Shown piece by piece: positions 8,469 to 19,523 of a DNA stretch of 64,000 nucleotides (the first letter of the stretch is position 1; every line of letters starts with the position of its first letter). Made by a program: the position numbers and the translations under genes. Source of the DNA: CAWJAP01 sp963834365 (GTDB lineage: Bacteria > Acidobacteriota > Vicinamibacteria > Vicinamibacterales > Vicinamibacteraceae); the NCBI GenBank assembly GCA_963834365.1, contig CAWIBS010000027.1, positions 62,001 to 126,000 on the forward strand, given 5' to 3'. Under the pieces are notes generated by a model. The model was not told where the DNA came from. It did not search any database and saw only the letters and a list, made by a program, of their open reading frames with translations.

Positions 8469-9430
8469 ATGGATCAGCGAGTGAGCGAGCACCTCATGCA
8501 GGTCGGAATGCGTGGTGTGGCGGCAGCGGCCGTTGTCCTTACGGGGGCGCTGCTGGGGCCGGTCCACGCCCAGACGGCAGGGCAGCAGATGCCGCCGCCG
8601 GAGAGCAGCAGCGGCGGCCGCGGACCACAGACCCCGCCATGGATGCGCGCTACAAGGTGCGCATCATGGAAGGGGTCCTCGAGAAGGCCGTGACGCAGGC
8701 TGTGCTGGTCATGAACCAGCAGTTGAGCCGCGTCTCACCCGATCTCGTCCAGCTGACAGGGTCGGCGCGTGCGCGAGGCTACCGCCTCGACAACTACGGC
8801 GTGTTCTTCGAAGTCGAAGTACCGGCGGCGATGCAGCAGACCATGGGGTGGACTGTGCGCATGCTGCGCGAGGTCGAAGGCATCAATCAGGCGATCGGCT
8901 CGCTGCGCCAGGTCGCCGGCAGCCTCGACGGGAAGGCCCGTACCGACGCCGAGCTGGCCGTCCGGCAGATCGAGGCGCACATCCGGCCTGCGCTCGGGCC
9001 GACGCCGGTCATACAGGCGGCACCGTCGGCGGGGCCGCCGTCGGCCACCGCCGTGCAGGCCACCGGCCAGATGCCGGCCGGCGGAACGCCGCAGATCGAA
9101 GGGACACCTGCCGGCGTGCCCGCTCCGGCCGCGCCGGGCTTGCCCGCGCCGAATCCGCTGCTGCTGCAGAACCCCGATCTGGCCTACGAGATTGAAGTTC
9201 GTGAGGCGCTCATCAGCGCGATGCTCGATTTCGGCGGTCTGCTGCCGCTCGCCGCCGACGAGTGGCTCACCGTCGCCGCGCGGGACAATCAGGACGTCAT
9301 CATCCCGGGCGATCTCGCCGAAGTCGTCACGGTCATCATGCGCGTCAAGGGCAGCGACCTCGCGGAGTTCAAGGCCGGGCGTCTGACCGCGGATGACGTC
9401 CGCAAGCGCGTTGAAGTTCGCGAATTCTAA
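8469..9430 (+). CDS. Conserved secreted protein of the ECF sigma operon (frameshifted)
   Basis: The start lies in one frame (signal peptide MRGVAAAAVVLTGALLG ending PVHAQ) and the body in another. A one-base indel around 8630-8650 separates the Pro/Ser/Gly-rich linker from MDARYKVRIMEGVLEKAV. The mature part has an alpha/beta domain (residues about 60-170), an Ala/Pro-rich linker and a second domain ending RKRVEVREF. Starts at 8469, 8496 and 8508 are all in frame; 8508 has an AGG at good distance. I do not recognise a named family. It follows the sigma/anti-sigma pair on the same strand with a 61-bp gap, so a periplasmic role in that response is likely but inferred. Confidence 0.65.
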
Positions 9431-9547
9431 TGGGCGACTCGGCGACTCGGCGACTTGGCGACTCGGCGACTGGGCGACTGAAGCCCCGTGAACGGGGACT
9501 GGGCGACTCGAGCACCGTGAACGTAGTGTCCGGCTTCAGCCGGACCC
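9431..9547. repeat. Octamer repeat (GGCGACTC/G) plus palindromic element
   Basis: Six exact 8-base steps of GGCGACTC, GGCGACTT or GGCGACTG start one base after the stop codon. They are followed by two GTGAACG-containing segments and then a palindrome (GTCCGGCTT / AAGCCGGAC type, 9528-9545). The 27 bases 9521-9547 are identical to 21761-21787. Confidence 0.85.
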
Positions 9548-9604
9548 CGGTCCCGCGCTTGCCGCCGTAGCCCTCACCCTGTAGCCCGATCTACAATCCC
9601 CCCA

Positions 9605-10096
9605 ATGCTCCGCACTGCGCGGCTCTCGTGCGTCGTGCTCCTGCTCGCGGCCACCCAGCTGGCCTGCGGCGAGCCCGAGCCGGACGCGTCCCAGGCGCTC
9701 GAGCCCGTGGAGGTCATCACCGGGTGGCTCGACAAGGGCATCGTGAACGGCCAGAACAAGCTCGTGCCGACCATCTCGTTCAAGATCCGCAACAAGGCGG
9801 ACCAGCCGATCTCGAGCGTGCAACTGAATGCGGTCTTCCGCGTCGTCGGAGACCCCGAGGAGCTCGGCGCGCGGCTGGTCCGCGGCATCCCGGGAGCCGG
9901 GCTGATGCCGAAGACGACGACCGCCAACTTCGTGCTGAGCTCCGACCTCGGCTACACGAGTGAAGGCTCCCGCGTGCAGATGCTGCAGAACTCGCAATTC
10001 CGGGACGCGCAGGTCGAGCTGTTCGCCAAGCACGGCTCCAGGCAATGGGTGAAGCTCGCCGAGCGGAAGATCGACCGGCAGCTCCTGGAGCAATGA
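9605..10096 (+). CDS. Small lipoprotein of unknown function
   Basis: 163 residues with a lipoprotein signal peptide: LRTARLSCVVLLLAATQLAC ends in the lipobox QLAC followed by GEPEP. The mature protein (about residues 45-160) alternates hydrophobic and polar residues (ISFKIRNKADQPISSVQLNAVF), resembling an immunoglobulin-like/FxLYD beta-sandwich. It ends with a basic helix (KLAERKIDRQLLEQ). No catalytic motif is visible. It is separated from the sigma operon by the repeat block, so it may be a separate unit. Confidence 0.8.
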   Translation: MLRTARLSCVVLLLAATQLACGEPEPDASQALEPVEVITGWLDKGIVNGQNKLVPTISFKIRNKADQPISSVQLNAVFRVVGDPEELGARLVRGIPGAGLMPKTTTANFVLSSDLGYTSEGSRVQMLQNSQFRDAQVELFAKHGSRQWVKLAERKIDRQLLEQ

Positions 10097-10165
10097 CGCG
10101 GTCCCCCCTTCCGCCCGAACGGCCGACAACCCTCCTTCGTTCGCGCGTGTCCCACGGGTTCCTCC

Positions 10166-11608
10166 ATGCATGACGCTCCGGGCCCCAGCGCGCGTGGGTC
10201 GGCGGCCGCGCACCGCGAACCGGCGACCCTGACGCTCGATCGCCGGCTCGGGACGCTCGACGCCTCGGCCGTCGTCGTCTCGAACGTGATCGGGAGCGGC
10301 ATTCTCTTCCTGCCAGCCATCGTCGCCCTCATCGCCCCGAACCCGTGGGCGCTGGTGGGCTTGTGGCTGGTGGGCGGCCTGCTGGCCTTTGCCGGGGCCA
10401 TGGCCTATGCGGAGCTGTCGGCCCTGCGTCCGCGGGCCGGTGGCGAGTACGTCTATCTGCGCGAAGCCTTCGGTCCCCTCCTCGCGTTCATGACCGGCTG
10501 GACGTCGTTCGTCGCCGGCTTCTCGGGGGCGATTGCGACGAGCGCGCTCGGACTCGCCGCGTTCCTCGGCCGCTTCGTCCCGTTCGCCGAAGACGCCTCC
10601 ACGCGGTTCTTCGAGTTGCCCCTCGGTGTCGCCACGCTCGTCGTCTCCCCCCAATCGCTGGTCGCGATTGCCGTCATCGTCGCGCTCTCCACCGTCCACG
10701 CCATCGGGCTCGGGCCCGGACGCGTGGTGCAGAATTCGCTCGCGGTCATGAAGATTGCCGGACTCATGGCCTTCGTGGCCGCGGGGCTCGCGTGGGGCAA
10801 CGGGTCGGTGGCGCATTTCTCCGCGCCGGCGGGCGAGGTGTCGGTGACGGCGCTGCTGCTGGCGCTGGTGCCGGTGATGTTCACCTACTCGGGGTGGAAC
10901 GCCGCGGCCTACGTCGCGGAGGAGATTCGCGACCCCGCACGCAACGTGCCGCGCGCCCTCGCGCTCGGCACCATCGCGGTCATCGTCGTCTACACCGGCC
11001 TGGTGATCACCTACGTCTTCGCGATGCCGGTCGCAGACCTGCAGCAGGTCGGCATGCAAGGCGGGTCGTCGGCGCGGCTGCTGACCGCCTCAGCCGACCG
11101 GCTCTTCGGCGCGATCGCCGGAAATGCGGTGACGGTCATCGCCATCATGATCATGGCGGGCAGCATCAGCGCGATGGTGTTCGCCGGCCCGCGCGTCTAC
11201 TACGCGATGGCGCGCGACCGTCTGTTCTTCCCAAGCGCCGCACGCATCCATCCGCGGTGGCACACGCCGGCCGTGGCGATCGCGGCCCAGGCGGTCTGGA
11301 GCTGCCTGCTCGTGCTCGCGGCGGGCCTGCGCGATCTCGCCAACTACACCGGCTTCGCGGTGGTGCTCTTTGCGGGGATTGCGGTGGCCTCGCTGTTCGT
11401 GCTGCGGCGCCGCTATCCGGACGAGCCGCGGCCCTTCAAGGCCTGGGGCTATCCGGTGGCGCCCGGCATCTTCGCGCTGTTCAGTTTGATGATGGTGGCC
11501 AATGCCATCTGGCGCGAGCCGTCGACGTCGCTGGCCGGTCTCGCAATCATCGGCGCCGGCATCCCGCTGTACTTCGTCGTTCAACGGCGTCTGCGTCGAG
11601 CCGATTAG
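10166..11608 (+). CDS. APC-superfamily amino acid permease
   Basis: 480 residues with about 12 hydrophobic helices. The first helix carries the APC signature NVIGSGILFLPAIVA with the GSGI substrate-binding break. Helix 3 region AGGEYVYLREAFGP and the ALSTVHAIGLGPGRVVQN stretch match the APC/LAT-like family, and MFTYSGWNAAAYVAEEIRDP is the conserved helix-6 to helix-7 region. It probably exchanges or imports amino acids across the inner membrane; the substrate cannot be read from the sequence. It is intact and has no linked binding protein. Confidence 0.9.
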   Translation: MHDAPGPSARGSAAAHREPATLTLDRRLGTLDASAVVVSNVIGSGILFLPAIVALIAPNPWALVGLWLVGGLLAFAGAMAYAELSALRPRAGGEYVYLREAFGPLLAFMTGWTSFVAGFSGAIATSALGLAAFLGRFVPFAEDASTRFFELPLGVATLVVSPQSLVAIAVIVALSTVHAIGLGPGRVVQNSLAVMKIAGLMAFVAAGLAWGNGSVAHFSAPAGEVSVTALLLALVPVMFTYSGWNAAAYVAEEIRDPARNVPRALALGTIAVIVVYTGLVITYVFAMPVADLQQVGMQGGSSARLLTASADRLFGAIAGNAVTVIAIMIMAGSISAMVFAGPRVYYAMARDRLFFPSAARIHPRWHTPAVAIAAQAVWSCLLVLAAGLRDLANYTGFAVVLFAGIAVASLFVLRRRYPDEPRPFKAWGYPVAPGIFALFSLMMVANAIWREPSTSLAGLAIIGAGIPLYFVVQRRLRRAD

Positions 11609-11681
11609 ATGAACCGGACTCCTGCACGGCTCGCCGCGCGCGCGGGCGGCCGACGCTGCAGATGATGGCCCGGAGTGACGC

Positions 11682-12596
11682 ATGGACGCGCAGCCGTTCA
11701 ACCTGCTCCTGGTCGATGACGATCAGACGACCGCGGTGCTGGTGCGTTCGCTCCTCGGCAAGCTGAAGCCTGCACAGTACGCGCTCGAATGGCGCGGTAC
11801 CGCGCACGAGGGGCTCGACGCGCTGGTGGCCCGTGAGTGGGACGCGTGTCTGCTCGACTACCGCATCGGCAACGAGAGCGGGTTGGAAGTCCTTCGGTCG
11901 GCGATGAAGGCTGGCGTCACGTCGCCGATCATCCTGTTCACCTCCGGAGCCGGTCCCGACGTGGACGTCGAGTGCATGCGCGCCGGGGCTGCCGACTATC
12001 TGCTCAAGTCCGAGCTGAGCGCGAGCCTGCTGCAGCGGACCATCCGCTACGCCGTCGAGCGGACCCGGCTGCTCAACGAAGTGCGGGCGCTGGCGCGCCA
12101 CGATCACCTGACCGGGCTGCTCACTCGCCGCGAGTTCGACCGCCTGCTCCAGGACGAGCTGATCCGCTGTCAGCGGTACGGCCACCGCGTGGCGCTCGCC
12201 TTCATCGATCTCGACTATTTCAAGCAGATCAACGATCAGCACGGGCACGCGACGGGCGATGCGGCGCTGCGCTGGGTCGCGACGCTGGTCCTCGACTGCG
12301 TGCGCGACACCGACCGCGCAGCTCGGTACGGCGGCGACGAGCTCGCGGTACTGCTGCCGGAGACCGATACCGAAGGCGCCTGCGTCCTCTCCGAGCGCTT
12401 GCGCGAACGCGTGGCGGCTGGAAGCATTCCCGGGCTCGAGGAAGGGGAGCCCGACACCGGCATTGCGCTGACGCTGAGCATCGGGGTGGTCTCGCTAGCC
12501 GGCCCCGACGTCTCCGACGACATCGTCGTGCGGGCAGACGAAGCGCTCTACGAGGCCAAGCGGCGAGGACGCAATCAGGTCGTCTGCGTCGGGTGA
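11682..12596 (+). CDS. Response regulator with GGDEF diguanylate cyclase domain
   Basis: 304 residues. The N-terminal receiver (about 5-125) has the acidic VDDD cluster, phosphoacceptor Asp59 (CLLDYRIG) and a Lys in LLKSE. The C-terminal GGDEF domain (about 140-302) has the active-site motif GGDEL, an accepted variant, preceded five residues earlier by RDTD, a c-di-GMP inhibitory I-site (RxxD). It should synthesise c-di-GMP with product feedback, as in PleD/WspR-type proteins. GGAGT precedes ATG at 11682. No histidine kinase is adjacent, so this is an orphan regulator. Confidence 0.92.
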   Translation: MDAQPFNLLLVDDDQTTAVLVRSLLGKLKPAQYALEWRGTAHEGLDALVAREWDACLLDYRIGNESGLEVLRSAMKAGVTSPIILFTSGAGPDVDVECMRAGAADYLLKSELSASLLQRTIRYAVERTRLLNEVRALARHDHLTGLLTRREFDRLLQDELIRCQRYGHRVALAFIDLDYFKQINDQHGHATGDAALRWVATLVLDCVRDTDRAARYGGDELAVLLPETDTEGACVLSERLRERVAAGSIPGLEEGEPDTGIALTLSIGVVSLAGPDVSDDIVVRADEALYEAKRRGRNQVVCVG

Positions 12597-12648
12597 GCGC
12601 GGCGAAAACGCGATCAGTCGTCGGAATCGGTGTGCGAGCCCCCAGCCT

Positions 12649-13537
12649 CTACCGCTGGCGCAGGTTGCCTTTGTAGGTCACGGTCTGTCCCTCGACGATG
12701 AGCACGTCGAAGGCCAGGGTGTCGAAGCCCTCGTGCTGGAGCTCCACCTTGTGGGCGCCTTCATCGAGCCGCAGCTTCTGGAAGTTGCCGTCGAAATCGT
12801 CCACCGTGCCGACGAAGTGTCCATTGACCACGACCCGCGCTTCCCGCGGCTTCACCTTGATCCTGAGGGCGCCCTGCGGCCCATCGTCGGGGCTGTAGTC
12901 CGCGCCGTAGCCACCGCCACCGCCCGACGCGTAGCCATAGCCCGGTCCGTAGCCGTAGGGCGAGCCGTAGCCGTAGCCATAGCCGCACCCGCCCACGGAC
13001 CAGCACGGGTCCCACATGTACCCGAGGCCCCAGGCGCCCCACGGGCTGTAGTACCAGTTCCACGGCCGCGGATAGTAGTAGTAGTCGCCGCCGGGGCGTC
13101 CCGGTCCGATGCGATGACCCAGGCTCCCGCGCCACGGCATAGCCGGTCGTCGGCCGGCCGCCCTGGGGACGAGATCCGGACGGTGCGCCCGCCACCGGCG
13201 ACCCTTCGCGGTCGCTGCCGCCCGACCGGCTGCTGCCCGGGCTGCGTACGCGGCCACCCGCTGCGCCGCCGTCGCCTCCGCTGCGGTTGCTGCCGCCCGA
13301 GGAGGAAGTGGGATGCCGCGGTACGGCGTAGCCGCCGCCGTCGGACGACCCGCCCGACGAGGTCGACGATCCGCCGCCCGAACTGCTGGAGCCGCCGCCG
13401 GAGCTTCCACCCGAGCTCCCGCCCGAGCTGCCTCCGCTCGACCCGCCGCCTCGCGGCACGGCGTGCTGCGCGGCAGCCTCGACAGCCGTCGCGGCGAGAA
13501 ACGCCGCCAGCGTCAGCCTGACAGCCACGTGCTTCAT
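12649..13537 (-). CDS. Secreted Gly/Ser/Tyr-rich protein with C-terminal PEGA domain (frameshifted)
   Basis: ATG at 13537 has a strong GGAAGGAG site and begins a signal peptide (KHVAVRLTLAAFLAATA, then EAAAQ). Next come a GSSGG-type low-complexity tract, a Ser/Gly/Arg-rich region, a Tyr/Trp segment (PWNWYYSPWGAWGLGYMW), a GYGYGYGSPYGYG repeat and a C-terminal PEGA-like beta domain (LRIKVKPREARVVVNGHFVG). A frame change near 13.1 kb joins the two halves. Low-complexity linker plus PEGA suggests a surface-exposed or cell-wall-facing protein; PEGA domains are common in Acidobacteriota. It faces the GGDEF gene convergently, with 52 bp between the stops. Confidence 0.75.
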
Positions 13538-13892
13538 CGAAGACTCCTTCCGAACCCCACCGGATTTCTGAACCCTGTGCCGGTAGAGTAACATCTGCAA
13601 CTATGTTGCCACCATCCAGTCGGCGAGTTTCCTGGGCTAGATTGATGTCCGACTCGTCCGTTGTCCTCGAAAGGCGCAGGCAATCGTCTTCGGAGCTGCC
13701 ACCTCCGGTGGCCGCTCCAGCCGTGGCAGACCTCAGCGCCGCCGCGAGCCGGCCGGAATTGACAATCGCCATGGTCACGATTGACCATGGCCCTTCTGGT
13801 CCGGGGCGCGTCGGACGTGATCCCGATCGTCCGATGGTTTCCGGCCTTCGTCAATCCCTCTCCCGCGCCTCTCGTGCCTGTTCCCCTTCAGA
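13538..13892. other. Intergenic region with a 10-bp-arm inverted repeat
   Basis: No credible gene is seen here. At 13768-13791 GCCATGGTCA and TGACCATGGC flank the 4-base centre CGAT, a perfect inverted repeat. A TTGACA (13759-13764) abuts it, but no good -10 follows at 17 bp. The site lies between the divergent PEGA protein and hslV genes and could be an operator or a hairpin in the hslV leader. Confidence 0.5.
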
Positions 13893-14430
13893 CTGAATCC
13901 GTCGCGATCGACGACCGTTCTCGCGGTGCGGCACCGAGGCCAGGCGGTGATGGCCGAGCGATGGACAGGTCACCTTCGGTCAGACCGTCATGAAGAAGCG
14001 GGCGCGCAAGATCCGCCGGCTCTATCACGATCAGATCCTCGCCGGCTTCGCCGGCTCGGCCGCCGACTCGTTCGCGCTCTTCTCCCGCTTCGAATCGAAG
14101 CTCGAGCAGCATCGCGGCAATCTCGAGCGTGCCGCGGTGGAGCTCGCGCGCGACTGGCGCACCGACCGCGCGCTGCGTCGGCTCGAAGCCATGCTGGTCG
14201 TGCTCGATCGCGAGCGCACGTTCCTGCTCTCGGGCACGGGCGACCTCATCGAGCCCGACGAGGGTGTCGTCGCCATCGGTTCGGGCGGGCCCGTTTGCGC
14301 TGGCCGCCGCGCGCGCGCTGATCGATCACAGCGGGCTCGACGCGCGCGCGATCGCGGAGCAGGCCATGCGCATTGCCGCCGACATCTGCATCTACACGAA
14401 CGACACGAGTTGACGGTCGAGGAGCTCTGA
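13893..14430 (+). CDS. hslV: ATP-dependent protease subunit HslV (ClpQ), frameshifted
   Basis: The peptidase subunit of the HslUV protease, a threonine protease of the proteasome-like Ntn fold. The restored protein begins around STTVLAVRHRGQAVMA, with the N-terminal Thr pair as nucleophile. It continues with FGQTVMKKRARKIRRLY, ILAGFAGSAADSFALFSRFE, VELARDWRTDRALRRLEAM and IGSGG, and ends ICIYTND...VEEL. At least three one-base insertions interrupt the frame (near 13955, 14290 and 14412). A normal ATG is not visible; the start given (CTG) is approximate and the true initiator may be miscalled. The stop lies 4 bp before hslU, the standard hslVU operon. Confidence 0.85.
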
Positions 14431-14434
14431 ACGG

Positions 14435-15815
<1,381 letters not shown>

Positions 15816-15819
<4 letters not shown>

Positions 15820-17149
15820 CGGCAGCCCGCCGTTCGCCGCATCGCGCAGGAGCGCGTCATGCCGCGGTCGCGGCCTGCTCGCGCTCGCTCCTCGCCGCGT
15901 GCGGCAAGAAGGGGCCGCCGCTCGCGCCGCTGCGCATCGTGCCCGCGCGCATCGAGGAGTCTGACGGTCTCGAAGACGGGCGACGAGGTCCGGGCGCGCT
16001 TCACCGATGCCGAGCGCCAACGACGACAAGAGCCAGCCGGCCGACATCGTGGCCGTCGAGCTGCTACGCCATCTCGGGCAAGCCCGAGGATCCGCTTCGG
16101 CCAGCCGCTCAGCGGCCCCGAGTTCCTGAAGTACTGGGCAGCTGCGTCGGGAAGGTGGACGTCGAGCCGCCTCCCGATCCCGACGCGCCGCCGCAGGCCG
16201 GAGGGCGCTGCGCCACCGCTCGACCCCCGGCCGGCGCAGGGCGAGGTCGCGTCGGTCAGCGAGAAGCTCGACGAGGCCGATCGTACAGCCGTTCGTCCAC
16301 CCGCGCAAGAGGCCGGCCGCAGGCGGAGGAGCCGCCGAGGCCGTGCTCGTGCGCCCGCTGACGCGAGCGCCGATCGCAGACGTCCGTTCTCCCGCACGTA
16401 TCTCGTGGTCGGCGTCAGCCGCAGGGGGCAGGAAGGGCCGCCGTCGAACCGCGTCGCGGTGCCGCTGCTCGCGTCGCCCGCGCCGCCGCCGACGGTGGGC
16501 ATCGACCACACCGCGACGGCGGCGACGGTCTCGTGGGGAGAACCGCCCGGCGCTGCGACGCCGCGTCCAGCGGCCGGCCGAGCCGACCGAGATGCCCGCG
16601 CGTTCGCTCGTCCAGCAGCGCGCGCCGACGACCTATAATGTCTATGTCGTGAGCAGAAGCGGCGGCGCGGCGACGTCGTGTCGCCCACGCCGGTGAACCC
16701 GGCCCCGGTCGGGCCACTGGCGCGCAACCGATTCGACCGCGACGTTGGGCGAGGAGCGGTGTATCGGTGCGTGCGCTGCAGGCTTCGGCAGGGCGCGCCT
16801 CGAGGGCCCTCCCGCCGACGGTGCTGCGCGACGCTCACGCGACACGTTCCCGCCGGCGGCGCCGAAGGAGCTCGTGGCGGTCGGCAGCGAAGGCGGCGTC
16901 AGCCTGATTTGGGACGCCAACACCGAGGCCGACCTCGCCGGCTATCTCGTGCTGCGCGGCGAGGTCCGGCCGGCGGCGCCGCGGCGACGCTCGCGCCGCT
17001 CATGAAGGAGCCGATGAAGGAGACGACCTGGCGCGACACCACGGCGCAAGCCGGGCGTCCGCTATCGTCTATGCGGTCGTCGCCGTCGACGGCGCGTCGC
17101 CGCGCAACAGAGCGCCGAATCGAACCGCGTCGAAGAAGGCGCGCGCTGA
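15816..17149 (+). CDS. Lipoprotein with LptM-like N-terminus and FN3-type domains (frameshifted)
   Basis: Starting at the GTG that overlaps the hslU stop, the first 35 residues form a lipoprotein leader with LLAAC followed by GKKGPPLAPLR, the short motif typical of LptM/YifL lipoproteins. The long body includes a Pro-rich stretch, SRTYLVVGVSRRGQEGPPSN, VGIDHTATAATVSWGEPP, TYNVYVVS and SLIWDANTEADLAGYLVLRG, followed by YAVVAVD. These are typical strands of fibronectin type III domains, at least two of them. Several indels scatter the frames. It is likely an outer-membrane-anchored protein with extracellular or periplasmic beta domains. Its conserved link to hslU is positional; the function is unknown. 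Confidence 0.65.
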
Positions 17150-17229
17150 CTACCGTAGCCGAAGCGAGCCCTAGCCGGAAAGCCGAGCGCTCGACCGCGA
17201 GCGCTCCGAAGAGGAAGCAGAGGCACTCC

Positions 17230-17884
17230 ATGAAGTTCTTCATCGACACCGGCAACCTCAAGGAAATCGAAGCGCTCGTGCCGCTCGGCATCATCGACGG
17301 CATCACGACCAATCCGTCGCTGCTGGCGAAGGAAGCCGAGGACCCGCGCAAGATCCTCAAGCGGATCTGCGATCTCGTGAAGGGGCCGGTCAGCGGCGAG
17401 GTCGTCGCCACCGACTACGAGGGCATGGTGCGCGAAGGGCGCGACCTCGCCTCGATCAGCGAGCACATCGTCGTCAAGGTGCCGTTCACGCAGGCCGGCG
17501 TGCGCGCCTGCAAGACGCTCGTCGGGCGAGGGCCTGCGCGTCAACGTGACGCTCGTCTTCTCGGCCGCCCAGGCGCTGATCGCCGCCAAGGTCGGCGCGA
17601 CGTTCTGCAGTCCGTTCGTCGGCCGGCTCGACGACATCGCGACCTCGGGCATGGAGCTCATTCAGCAGATCGTCGAGATCTACGAGAACTACGACTACGC
17701 CACCGAAGTGCTGGTCGCCAGCGTGCGCGGTCCGCAGCACGTCGTCGAAGCGGCGCGCATGGGCGCCGACGTCTGCACCTGCCCGGCCAAGGTGATCGAG
17801 CAGATGTTCCACCATCCGCTGACCGACATCGGCCTCGAGCGCTTCCTGAAGGACTGGGAGAAGGCGCAGGCGGCGCGGGTGTAG
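17230..17884 (+). CDS. tal: Transaldolase (TalC/Fsa-size), one frameshift
   Basis: About 214 residues, the short transaldolase/fructose-6-phosphate aldolase class of the pentose phosphate pathway. It begins MKFFIDTGNLKEIEALVPLG, then GITTNPSLLAKE. The Schiff-base lysine is in VVKVPFT, and VTLVFSAAQALIAAKVGATFCSPFVGRLDDI carries further active-site residues. It ends HHPLTDIGLERFLKDW. One extra G near 17521 (CTC-G-TCGGGC) shifts the frame between CKTL and GEGLRVN. AGAGGAAGC precedes the ATG. It lies between the FN3 lipoprotein and the carboxylase genes on the same strand. Confidence 0.92.
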
Positions 17885-17966
17885 GCTTTGGCCGGTTGGA
17901 CTTGGGGCTTTGGCCGCGCCGTGCCGCCAGAGCCGCCGAAGCCCGGAGCCCAACACCGAAGCCGAC

Positions 17967-19517
17967 ATGGATCCCCTCGAACCCTCGCCGACCTCGAGCG
18001 GCGCGCCGAGGCCGGCGGCGGCGCCGAGCGCGTGCGCCGCCAGCACGAGGCCGGCAAGCTCACCGCGCGCGAGCGCATCGAGCTGCTGTTCGATCCCGGC
18101 AGCTTCGACGAGGTCGACAAGCTTCGTCACCCATCGCTGCCGCGACTTCGGGATGGAGCAGCAGGTCGTTCCCGGCGACGGCGTCGTCGCCGGGTCCGGG
18201 CCGCGTCGACGGCCGCCTCGTCTACGCCTTCGCGCAGGACTTCACCGTCTTCGGCGGGTCGCTCTCGGAGACCAACGCCGCGAAGATCTGCAAGATCATG
18301 GATCTCGCGATGAAGATGGGCGCGCCGGTCGTCGGCCTCAACGACTCGGGCGGCGCGCGCATCCAGGAAGGCGTGGCCTCGCTCGCCGGCTACGCCGACA
18401 TCTTCCTCCGCAACACGCTCGCCTCGGGCGTCGTGCCGCAGATCTCCGCGATCATGGGCCCCTGCGCCGGCGGCGCGGTCTATTCGCCGGCGATCACCGA
18501 CTTCACGATGATGGTCGAGGGCACCAGCTACATGTTCGTGACCGGGCCCGACGTGATCAAGACGGTGACGCACGAGGAGGTCACGAAGGAAGCGCTCGGC
18601 GGCGCGATGACGCACAACGAGCGCAGCGGCGTCGCCCATTTCGCCGTGCCGGACGATCGCGACTGCCTCGCGCTCATCCGCGAGCTGCTCGGCGTTCCTG
18701 CCGGGCAACAACCTCGACGAGCCGCCGCGCGCGCGAGTCGGCAGGATCCGACCGACCGCGAGGACGAGGCGCTCGACGCGCTCGTGCCGCCGTCGCCGAA
18801 CCAGCCGTACGACATGCTCGACCTCGTGCACGCGATGGCCGACGAGGGCGACTTCCTCGAGGTGCATCGGCACTACGCGCGCAACATCCTCGTCGGCTTC
18901 ATGCGGCTGGGCGGACGCCCGGTCGGCGTCGTCGCCAATCAGCCCGCGCACCTCGCCGGCACGCTCGACATCGACGCGTCGGTGAAGGCGGCGCGCTTCG
19001 TGCGGTTCTGCGACGCGTTCAACATTCCGCTCGTGACCTTCGAGGACGTGCCGGGCTTCCTGCCCGGCACGGTGCAGGAGTTCGGCGGCATCATCCGGCA
19101 CGGCGCGAAGCTGCTGTACGCGTTCGCGGAAGCGACGGTGCCGAAGATCACGGTCATCACCCGCAAGGCGTACGGCGGCGCTTACTGCGTCATGTCGAGC
19201 AAGCACATTCGCACCGACGTGAACTTCGCGTGGCCGACCGCCGAGATCGCAGTGATGGGCTCGGAAGGCGCGGTGAACATCCTCTACAAGCGCGAGATCG
19301 ATGCGGCCGCGGATCCGGCGGCGCTCCGCGCCGCGCGTGTCGCCGAGTTCCGCGAGAAGCTGGCCAACCCGTACGTCGCCGCAGCCCGCGCGGCTTCATC
19401 GACGAGGTGATCGCGCCCCGCACGACGCGGCGCCGGCTCGTGATCGCCGCGCTCGCGAAGCTCGAAACGAAGCGCGATCGGAACCCGCCGAAGAAGCATG
19501 GGAACATTCCGCTGTGA
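17967..19517 (+). CDS. pccB: Acyl-CoA carboxylase, carboxyltransferase (beta) subunit, propionyl-CoA type (frameshifted)
   Basis: About 516 residues, the size of PccB/MmdA. The N-terminal crotonase-like half has HEAGKLTARERIELLFDPGSF, FTVFGGSLSE, KIMDLAMKMGAPVVGLNDSG, IQEGVASLAGY, the oxyanion GPCAGGAVYSPA and FVTGPDVIK. The C-terminal half has VGVVANQP, FCDAFNIPLVTFEDVPGFLPG, the second oxyanion region KAYGGAYCVMSSK and AEIAVMGSEGAVNILY. It transfers carboxyl from carboxybiotin to an acyl-CoA, most likely propionyl-CoA or a broad short-chain range. Frame breaks occur near 17980, 18120-18200, 18705-18760 and 19390. It is followed by biotin carboxylase and biotin carrier genes, giving a complete complex. 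Confidence 0.9.
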   Translation: MDPLEPSPTSSGAPRPAAAPSACAASTRPASSPRASASSCCSIPAASTRSTSFVTHRCRDFGMEQQVVPGDGVVAGSGPRRRPPRLRLRAGLHRLRRVALGDQRREDLQDHGSRDEDGRAGRRPQRLGRRAHPGRRGLARRLRRHLPPQHARLGRRAADLRDHGPLRRRRGLFAGDHRLHDDGRGHQLHVRDRARRDQDGDARGGHEGSARRRDDAQRAQRRRPFRRAGRSRLPRAHPRAARRSCRATTSTSRRARESAGSDRPRGRGARRARAAVAEPAVRHARPRARDGRRGRLPRGASALRAQHPRRLHAAGRTPGRRRRQSARAPRRHARHRRVGEGGALRAVLRRVQHSARDLRGRAGLPARHGAGVRRHHPARREAAVRVRGSDGAEDHGHHPQGVRRRLLRHVEQAHSHRRELRVADRRDRSDGLGRRGEHPLQARDRCGRGSGGAPRRACRRVPREAGQPVRRRSPRGFIDEVIAPRTTRRRLVIAALAKLETKRDRNPPKKHGNIPL

Positions 19518-19523
19518 TCAGGG

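Noticed and set aside
14280..14300. Programmed frameshifting in hslV or hslU
   Set aside because: There are many shifts in several genes, none at a conserved slippery site with downstream structure; extra single bases explain them more simply.
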